In this document: piece by piece, positions 42,680 to 47,855 of the stretch
How positions within the stretch are numbered: the first letter of the stretch is position 1
Layout: every line of letters begins with the position of its first letter
From: Verrucomicrobiota bacterium
Lineage (GTDB): Bacteria; Verrucomicrobiota; Lentisphaeria; JABSQK01; JAJFLO01
NCBI GenBank assembly: GCA_021772675.1
Contig: JAJFLO010000033.1
Span: 1-47,855, forward strand
Direction: 5' to 3'
Length of the DNA stretch: 47,855 nucleotides
Position numbers and translations under genes: made by a program
The notes under the pieces: model-generated
Seen by the model: only the letters and a program-made list of their open reading frames with translations
What the model was told of the DNA's origin: nothing
Database searches by the model: none

Positions 42680-43459
42680 ATGATTGAAATCAAAAATCTA
42701 TGGGCAAAAATTGAAGATAAAGGAATACTTAAAGGTATTAACCTGACAATCAACAAAGGTGAGGTTCATGCAATAATGGGTCCAAATGGATCGGGAAAAA
42801 GTACACTTGCACAGATATTAGCAGGCAGAGAAACTTATGAAGTAACTGAAGGTTCAGTTACATTCAAAGGAAAAGATTTATTGGATATGGATCCAGAGAT
42901 TCGAGCTAGAGAAGGGATATTTATGGCCTTTCAGTACCCGGTAGAAATTCCTGGTGTTAGCTGCACCTATTTCTTAAAATCAGCATTAAACGGTATTCGT
43001 GATCATAAAGGACAACCTCCATTGGATGCCATGGAATTCTTAGCTATGATTCGTGAGAAAATGGATCTCCTTGGTATCGATCAGAACCTAATTAATCGCG
43101 CAGTAAACGAGGGGTTTTCTGGAGGCGAGAAAAAGCGCAATGAGATTTTTCAAATGCAGGTTTTAAACCCGGATTTAGCGATATTAGATGAAACCGACTC
43201 CGGACTGGATATCGACGCATTAAAAGTTGTTGCATCCGGTGTGACTCAATTTAAAAATTCTGAAAAGTCTGTAATTGTTGTCACTCACTATCAGCGGCTT
43301 TTGGATTATATAACGCCTGATTTCATTCATGTCCTCTATAATGGCCGCATCGTAAAATCTGGCGGTAAAGAACTGGCTCACGAACTTGAAGACCAGGGAT
43401 ATGATCGTATCAAAAATGAAGCGGATAGCGCTCTGCCTGTAGAGGAGTCGATAGCATGA
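42680..43459 (+). CDS. sufC: SufC ATPase
   Basis: A 259-residue ABC-type ATPase: Walker A MGPNGSGKST near residues 34-43, GIFMAFQYPVEIPGV (SufC-specific Q-loop region), signature GFSGGEKKRNEI, Walker B DLAILDETDSGLDID and the switch histidine in VVTHYQRLL. It drives the SufBCD complex and has no transport role. TGGAGAA precedes the ATG. Its stop overlaps the sufD start by 4 bases (ATGA), so the two are translationally coupled. Confidence 0.95.
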   Translation: MIEIKNLWAKIEDKGILKGINLTINKGEVHAIMGPNGSGKSTLAQILAGRETYEVTEGSVTFKGKDLLDMDPEIRAREGIFMAFQYPVEIPGVSCTYFLKSALNGIRDHKGQPPLDAMEFLAMIREKMDLLGIDQNLINRAVNEGFSGGEKKRNEIFQMQVLNPDLAILDETDSGLDIDALKVVASGVTQFKNSEKSVIVVTHYQRLLDYITPDFIHVLYNGRIVKSGGKELAHELEDQGYDRIKNEADSALPVEESIA

Positions 43460-44751
43460 AGAGTGACCATGAATTTTTAAGTCATATCCAAAATGAATAT
43501 GACAAGTTGTATAAAAGTAATTCTGCGCCCGAATGGCTGACAAAAGTTCGTGCTCGCGGCATTGCTTCACTACACCAATCCGGCTTGCCAACAAATCTAG
43601 ATGAAGAATGGCGCTTTTTTAATTTTCCATCTATTTATGGAAATGAATTCAGCATCCCCGATGGCACGTTAGGCGTCACCGTCACTAAAGCTGAAATCGA
43701 GAAATATACCTTAAAAAATACGGACGCCTATTTGCTCGTTTTTTTAAACGGTAGATTTCGTAAGGATCTTTCCGATGTCGAAACAGATGAAAAAAACTTT
43801 AAATTTTGCACCCTCTCGTCGTTATCTACAGCAGGTCGGCTTCCGTTTGACAATTTACTGGTTAAACATATCGGACTGGAAAATAATCCATTTACAGAAC
43901 TAAATTCAGCATTGCTAACTGATGGCGCCTATCTGGCAATACCAGATGATATGAGACTGGCAAAACCTGTTCATATATTACATTTAACTACCGGAAGCGA
44001 AAAATTAGCTGTGTCACCACGCAACATAATCGCCATTGGTGAAAACTGTCACGCAACGATTCTCGAGAGTTATGTGGGCGATTGCGCAGATTATTTTTCA
44101 AATAGCGTCACAGAAATTGTCGTTGGTGAAAGTTCCATTGCCAACCATTATAAATTGCAAAAGGAATCGGATTCTGCAGTTCATGTAGGAACAGTTTATG
44201 CTTATCAACATAAAGGCAGCCAGTTCACCTCCTGTACTATTGCAGTTGGAAGTAAGGTCAACCGAAATAACGTGCATGTGTTTCTAAGTGATGAAAACAT
44301 TGAATGCACTTTGAACGGACTTTACTTAGGTAATGGCAAACAACTCATTGACAACCGCACACGAATTGATCATGCCAAACCAAATTGTCGCAGTTGGGAA
44401 GTATTCAAAGGAATTCTGGATGATAATTCTTCTGGCGTTTTTAACGGTAAAATTTATGTGCATCAGGATGCGCAAAAAACAGATGCAAAACAAACAAATC
44501 GAGTTCTATTACTATCTGATGATGCAAAAATAAATACGAAACCCGAATTAGAAATATTTGCAGATGATGTAAAATGTACCCACGGAGCGACGGTTGGACA
44601 ACTCGATGGCGAAGCAATGTTTTATCTCCGTTCACGTGGTATTGACTATAAGTCAGCTTACGCTATTTTGACAAAAGCATTTGCCGCTGATGTCATTGAT
44701 ACGATCTCTATCAAGTCATTAAAAGAAGAAGTATATGCACTATTAGGATAG
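43456..44751 (+). CDS. sufD: SufD Fe-S assembly subunit
   Basis: A 431-residue SufD, related to SufB and normal in length. Landmarks are LDEEWRFFNFPSIYG near the start, FTELNSALLTDGAYLAIPDD, VAVGS-type strands (here CTIAVGSKVNRNNVHVFL), LNGLYLGNGKQLIDNRTRID and CTHGATVGQLDGEAMFYLRS with RGIDYKSAYAILTKAF. It pairs with SufB in the assembly complex. The ATGA overlap with sufC keeps subunit synthesis in step. A 195-base gap with a second dyad follows before sufS. Confidence 0.95.
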   Translation: MKSDHEFLSHIQNEYDKLYKSNSAPEWLTKVRARGIASLHQSGLPTNLDEEWRFFNFPSIYGNEFSIPDGTLGVTVTKAEIEKYTLKNTDAYLLVFLNGRFRKDLSDVETDEKNFKFCTLSSLSTAGRLPFDNLLVKHIGLENNPFTELNSALLTDGAYLAIPDDMRLAKPVHILHLTTGSEKLAVSPRNIIAIGENCHATILESYVGDCADYFSNSVTEIVVGESSIANHYKLQKESDSAVHVGTVYAYQHKGSQFTSCTIAVGSKVNRNNVHVFLSDENIECTLNGLYLGNGKQLIDNRTRIDHAKPNCRSWEVFKGILDDNSSGVFNGKIYVHQDAQKTDAKQTNRVLLLSDDAKINTKPELEIFADDVKCTHGATVGQLDGEAMFYLRSRGIDYKSAYAILTKAFAADVIDTISIKSLKEEVYALLG

Positions 44752-44889
44752 TTAGATAAAAATTAATAATTATGATTATATAATTTTTTCTACCCTAACA
44801 GTTAGTTGATACTGACGCTCAAGTCCAAAAAATAATTCCCTAGCGGTACTGCATACCTGAGAATTGATTTTTAATTGTATTCTTATCCG

Positions 44890-44919
44890 GAATATACGAA
44901 TTAGGCAATTCGTATATTC
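44890..44919. promoter_or_regulatory. Candidate second operator, upstream of sufS
   Basis: A perfect 13-bp dyad, GAATATACGAATT (44890-44902) with AATTCGTATATTC (44907-44919), around AGGC, ending 27 bases before the sufS ATG. Its ATACGA/TCGTAT halves match those of the 40946 site, with spacing larger by one base. It may allow separate control of sufS-sufU-rrf2-sufT from sufBCD. As a hairpin it has no T-run, so an operator fits better than a terminator. Confidence 0.6.
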
Positions 44920-44946
44920 TACATTATTTTAAAAAAGATTTTAGAC

Positions 44947-46185
44947 ATGGACAAAATTCTGCAAAAATCATTTGATATCAATCAAATAAGAAATGATTTT
45001 CCTATATTGTCGAAATCAGTGAACAATAAACCACTGATCTATTTTGATAATGCAGCGACCACACAAAAACCCAAACATGTGATCGATGCCGTGAGTCGTT
45101 TCTATGAATCTGAAAATTCGAATGTCCATCGAGGGGTTCATGACCTTAGCCAGAAAGCCACAGCAATTTTTGAGGAATCTAGAGAAAAAATAAGAGCATT
45201 TCTTAATGCCAAAGAATCTAGTGAGATTATTTATGTTCGCGGAACGACTGAAGCGATAAATCTAGTTGCCAGAAGCTATGGCGGACAGTTTCTTAATGAA
45301 GGCGACGAGATCATTCTTTCGGCGATGGAGCATCACTCGAATATCGTTCCATGGCAACAAATTGCTGAGGAAAAAAGATTAATCCTCCGCATTATTCCCA
45401 TAAACGACGAAGGAGAATTGTTACTCGACGAATTCGAAAAATTAATAAGTATTCGAACAAAACTGATATCAATTGTACATGTATCAAATTCATTGGGGAC
45501 AGTCAATCCAGTAAAACACATTATAGACAAAGCCCATGAATGTGAAATTCCGGTTCTTATTGATGGTGCTCAATCCACACCGCATATGGCAGTTGATGTT
45601 CAAGCTTTGGACTGTGATTTTTATACGGTGTCTGGACATAAACTTTTTGGTCCAACGGGAATTGGAATCTTATATGGGAAAAAACAATTATTGGAGAAAA
45701 TGCCGCCCTATCAAGGTGGGGGCGATATGATTCGGTCAGTTACGTTTGAAAAAACAACCTATAACGTGCTCCCCAATAAATTTGAAGCAGGTACACCAAA
45801 CATTGCCGGTGTCGTTGGCCTAGGTGCAGCAATTGACTATATCAATTCGATTGGATTAAATTTAATTACTGAGTATGAACAGGATCTATTCAAGTATGCA
45901 AGCGAAGTTTTAGGTAATTTGGAAGGATTGAAAATCATTGGGAAAGCAGCCAATAAAACAGCAGTAATTTCGTTTTTATGTGGCGATATTCATCCTCATG
46001 ATATTGGCACAATATTAGACCACGATGGAATTGCTATTCGAGCGGGGCATCACTGTACACAACCGTTAATGCAGCGATTAGGTCTTACAGCAACGGCCAG
46101 AATTTCACTGGCCTTTTACAACACAAAAAATGAAATTGATAGTTTTGCAGAAACCATTCCTAAACTATTCAAGATATTCAGCTAA
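44947..46185 (+). CDS. sufS: SufS cysteine desulfurase
   Basis: A 412-residue group II cysteine desulfurase: PLIYFDNAATTQKPKHVID near the start, NVHRGVHDLS, EIILSAMEHHSNIVPW, VLIDGAQSTPHM, the PLP-lysine YTVSGHKLFGPTGIG and the catalytic-cysteine segment IRAGHHCTQPLMQRLG. It takes sulfur from cysteine and passes it to SufU, encoded next. The last base of its TAA is the first base of the sufU ATG, so they are coupled. The ribosome binding site is weak. Confidence 0.95.
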   Translation: MDKILQKSFDINQIRNDFPILSKSVNNKPLIYFDNAATTQKPKHVIDAVSRFYESENSNVHRGVHDLSQKATAIFEESREKIRAFLNAKESSEIIYVRGTTEAINLVARSYGGQFLNEGDEIILSAMEHHSNIVPWQQIAEEKRLILRIIPINDEGELLLDEFEKLISIRTKLISIVHVSNSLGTVNPVKHIIDKAHECEIPVLIDGAQSTPHMAVDVQALDCDFYTVSGHKLFGPTGIGILYGKKQLLEKMPPYQGGGDMIRSVTFEKTTYNVLPNKFEAGTPNIAGVVGLGAAIDYINSIGLNLITEYEQDLFKYASEVLGNLEGLKIIGKAANKTAVISFLCGDIHPHDIGTILDHDGIAIRAGHHCTQPLMQRLGLTATARISLAFYNTKNEIDSFAETIPKLFKIFS

Positions 46186-46637
46186 TGTCAAAAATAAACG
46201 ATATATATCAAGAAGTAATTCTGGATCACAATAAATCGCCCAGAAATTTCAAACAACTTGAAAACGCCACGCAGCATTTAGAGGGTTATAATCCGTTGTG
46301 TGGTGATAAACTGACTGTTTACCTGTACGTCAAGGATGGCATTATCAAAGACATCAGTTTTTTAGGCTCGGGATGCGCTATTTCAAAAGCGTCTGCATCT
46401 ATGATGACCGATAAGTTAAAAGGAAAATCCAAATCAGAAGCTGAAGACATTTTTCAATCCGCTCATGATATGCTTACCGGGAAAATGAAAAATGACGATG
46501 ATATATTGAAACAGGGTAATCTCGCTGCTTTATCCGGCATTTCCGAATTTCCAATGAGAATCAAATGCGCAACCCTTGCCTGGCATACGATGCGTGCAGC
46601 ACTTAATGGGACCCACCAACCGGTTTCGACGGAGTAG
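46185..46637 (+). CDS. sufU: SufU sulfur transfer protein
   Basis: A 150-residue SufU: IYQEVILDHNKSPRNFKQLE, YNPLCGDKL, LGSGCAISKASASMM and IKCATLAWHTMRAAL. The three cysteines and the CGD aspartate that bind zinc are present, as is the insertion between the second and third cysteines that separates SufU from IscU. It accepts sulfur from SufS. Overlap with sufS is one base, and the rrf2 gene starts 5 bases after its stop. Confidence 0.92.
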   Translation: MSKINDIYQEVILDHNKSPRNFKQLENATQHLEGYNPLCGDKLTVYLYVKDGIIKDISFLGSGCAISKASASMMTDKLKGKSKSEAEDIFQSAHDMLTGKMKNDDDILKQGNLAALSGISEFPMRIKCATLAWHTMRAALNGTHQPVSTE

Positions 46638-46642
46638 CAATT

Positions 46643-47089
46643 ATGATAAAATTAAATAAAAAAATAGAATACGGATTAATCGCATTATTGCATATTGCAA
46701 AATTGAAGTCAGACGAAATAACAAACTGTAGAGAAATTTCTGAAAAATACCAAATTTCCTGTGACGCGTTGGGAAAAGTAATGCAGGCATTGGCTAAGGC
46801 TGAACTCATAACCTCAACACAAGGAGTTAAAGGTGGGTATCAATTGAGAAAAAGCTTGGCAAATATTGTTATCGGCGAAGTAATAGAAGCAATAGAAGGT
46901 CCTATTCATATTACCCGTTGTACTTGTGAAAATTATGTCTGTCATCATGAAACGAATTGTAACATTAGAGAGCCGATCTTCCATTTTCAGGACCAGCTGT
47001 TAAAATTTGTTTACAGTGTAACTTTAGAGTCGTTTCTAAAGAAAGAGCTTATTCATAAAAACAGTGAATTTCAATCTTCAACTATTTAA
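46643..47089 (+). CDS. Rrf2-family Fe-S-responsive regulator
   Basis: A 148-residue winged-helix regulator of the Rrf2/IscR group: KIEYGLIALLHIAK, EISEKYQISCDALGKVMQAL, the wing LITSTQGVKGGYQLRK and a C-terminal cysteine cluster (RCTCENYVCHHETNC) that could hold an Fe-S cluster. IscR-type proteins repress Fe-S assembly genes when clusters are sufficient. The cysteine spacing is not that of classical IscR (C-x5-C-x5-C is not exact), so ligands are uncertain. GGAG lies about 9 bases upstream of the ATG. The likely targets are the two dyads at 40946 and 44890. Confidence 0.85.
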   Translation: MIKLNKKIEYGLIALLHIAKLKSDEITNCREISEKYQISCDALGKVMQALAKAELITSTQGVKGGYQLRKSLANIVIGEVIEAIEGPIHITRCTCENYVCHHETNCNIREPIFHFQDQLLKFVYSVTLESFLKKELIHKNSEFQSSTI

Positions 47090-47114
47090 TTATTAAAAAA
47101 TGGGAGAACTGCTC

Positions 47115-47468
47115 ATGCTTTATTCCAAAACAAGTGACAATAATTCTAACGATCATGAAATATGTAAATTAACTAGTGACGAGATATTAGAGATTCTCCA
47201 TCCCATCCAAGACCCCGACCTTGGATTAAGCATCGTTGATTTAGGGTTAATTTACACAGCCCAAAATAACGATGGCGAATTAAGCGTGGAAATGACATTC
47301 ACAACCCCTGCATGTCCCTACGGGCCACAATTATTGGAAGAAGTAAAGTATACACTAGGCGCACTTGATGGCGTAAAGAATGTAAATGTAGATGTTGTTT
47401 GGGACCCCCCATGGTCAATGGAGTGTATTAATGAAGCCACCCGTCTAGAAATGGGAATGGATATCTAA
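47115..47468 (+). CDS. sufT: SufT (MIP18/DUF59 family)
   Basis: A protein of about 117 residues with the DUF59 pattern: EILEILHPIQDPDLGLSIVD, LGLIYTAQ, TTPACPYGPQLLEEV and VDVVWDPPWSMECINEATR. SufT-type proteins help mature Fe-S targets and are often the last gene of suf operons. I chose the ATG at 47115 because GGGAGA lies 7 bases upstream; ATG 47100 is the longer option. The gene follows rrf2 closely and ends the locus. Confidence 0.88.
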   Translation: MLYSKTSDNNSNDHEICKLTSDEILEILHPIQDPDLGLSIVDLGLIYTAQNNDGELSVEMTFTTPACPYGPQLLEEVKYTLGALDGVKNVNVDVVWDPPWSMECINEATRLEMGMDI

Positions 47469-47715
47469 CTTTGTAATTCTATTTCTGATAATGTCATTAT
47501 GGCGATTATTGTGTCATTAAAAAACGGGTGAATATTTCACATAATCAACTGCCCCACCCGGCGCGGCTAGAGTATATAAACTCTTTAAAATTTATCGGTC
47601 GAGACACAAGCAATCGGGAATCTAAGCCACGAAGTAGGAGTAAAATCCCCTAAAGACCATAATTACTTGCATTCTTGAAAGCCGACGAGAACAATCGCGG
47701 ATATCTCTATCATAG
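47469..47715. other. Non-coding flank after suf locus
   Basis: About 250 bases between sufT and the right terminal repeat. It has small dyads (ATAATG-T-CATTAT at 47488-47500 and GTGAA-TAT-TTCAC near 47530) but no T-run terminator and no gene I can support. Confidence 0.35.
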
Positions 47716-47852
47716 CCCAAGTTGCCTAGAAAAGGCTACCCCAAAAACTATTTTTCACCTTTTATTGACAAATATCGCACTATTTTTTGCCTACAGAAAT
47801 TCGAAAAGTGATTTCGTAGTGACCTAAATTAAATTAGTTTAATTTTTAAGGT
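47716..47852. repeat. Right copy of 137-bp terminal inverted repeat
   Basis: Exact reverse complement of 1-137. The 3 bases after it (47853-47855) continue past the left end. Reading outward it carries a TTGACA at 47765-47770. See the left copy for the interpretation. Confidence 0.95.
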
Positions 47853-47855
47853 TGA

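Noticed and set aside
1-47855. Circular or phage-like direct terminal repeat
   Set aside because: The end repeats are inverted, not direct, so they do not circularise the sequence.
1-47855. CRISPR array, tRNA, rRNA or integrase
   Set aside because: No regularly spaced repeats, no cloverleaf I could recognise, and no recombinase or transposase frame was seen.

Overview
The window is an AT-rich bacterial segment (about 40% G+C by eye). No rRNA, tRNA or taxonomic marker gene is present. The organism looks like a member of the PVC group, possibly Lentisphaerota/Verrucomicrobiota. The hints are pilin-like proteins with a FSMIEIVLAL N-terminus followed by an LFPVG-like motif, a receiver-Ser/Thr-kinase fusion, and a large surface-glycan locus of FkbM, CgeB-like and Maf/DUF115-like proteins. 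This is inference.

Layout. The first and last 137 bases (1-137 and 47716-47852) are perfect reverse complements, so both ends run into one repeat. From 0.3 to 36.6 kb every well-supported gene is on the minus strand and most belong to surface-glycan biosynthesis. Read in the direction of transcription: a GT2 glycosyltransferase and a receiver-kinase protein (36.6-34.0 kb); a GT-B-like protein (33.1-31.2 kb); a nonulosonic-acid-type block (31.1-22.8 kb) with KdsB-like and SpsF-like cytidylyltransferases, two acetyltransferases, a DegT aminotransferase, a TIM-barrel isomerase-like protein, an SDR, a SAF-less NeuB and a class III aminotransferase; a sugar amidation trio of amidotransferase, HisH and HisF paralogue (22.8-20.0 kb); transferase-type proteins (19.8-14.7 kb); a tightly coupled phosphoramidate operon (14.6-7.3 kb); and an alkaline-phosphatase-superfamily protein, a decayed FkbM methyltransferase, a Maf-like protein, an orphan and an FkbM-like protein (7.2-0.3 kb).

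The most striking block is 7334-14629. It encodes homologues of all four characterised Campylobacter jejuni capsule phosphoramidate enzymes: glutamine kinase Cj1418, CTP:phosphoglutamine cytidylyltransferase Cj1416, CDP-glutamine hydrolase Cj1417 and nucleotide kinase Cj1415. Interleaved with them are a formyltransferase-like protein, two unrecognised proteins and a 29-codon ORF, nearly all joined by ATGA-type overlaps. No clear Cj1419/Cj1420-type methyltransferase is present, so a variant phosphoramidate decoration is a reasonable hypothesis.

From 37 kb the orientation switches to plus. Two paralogous prepilin-like proteins flank a 50-residue peptide with a double-glycine motif, and the second pilin ends in an Asp11 run and a Ser/Gly tail. 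A 58-residue conserved small protein follows. The last part is a complete SUF iron-sulfur assembly locus (sufB, C, D, S, U, an Rrf2 regulator and sufT). Similar TACGA/TCGTA dyads lie upstream of sufB and of sufS and are candidate operators for the Rrf2 protein.
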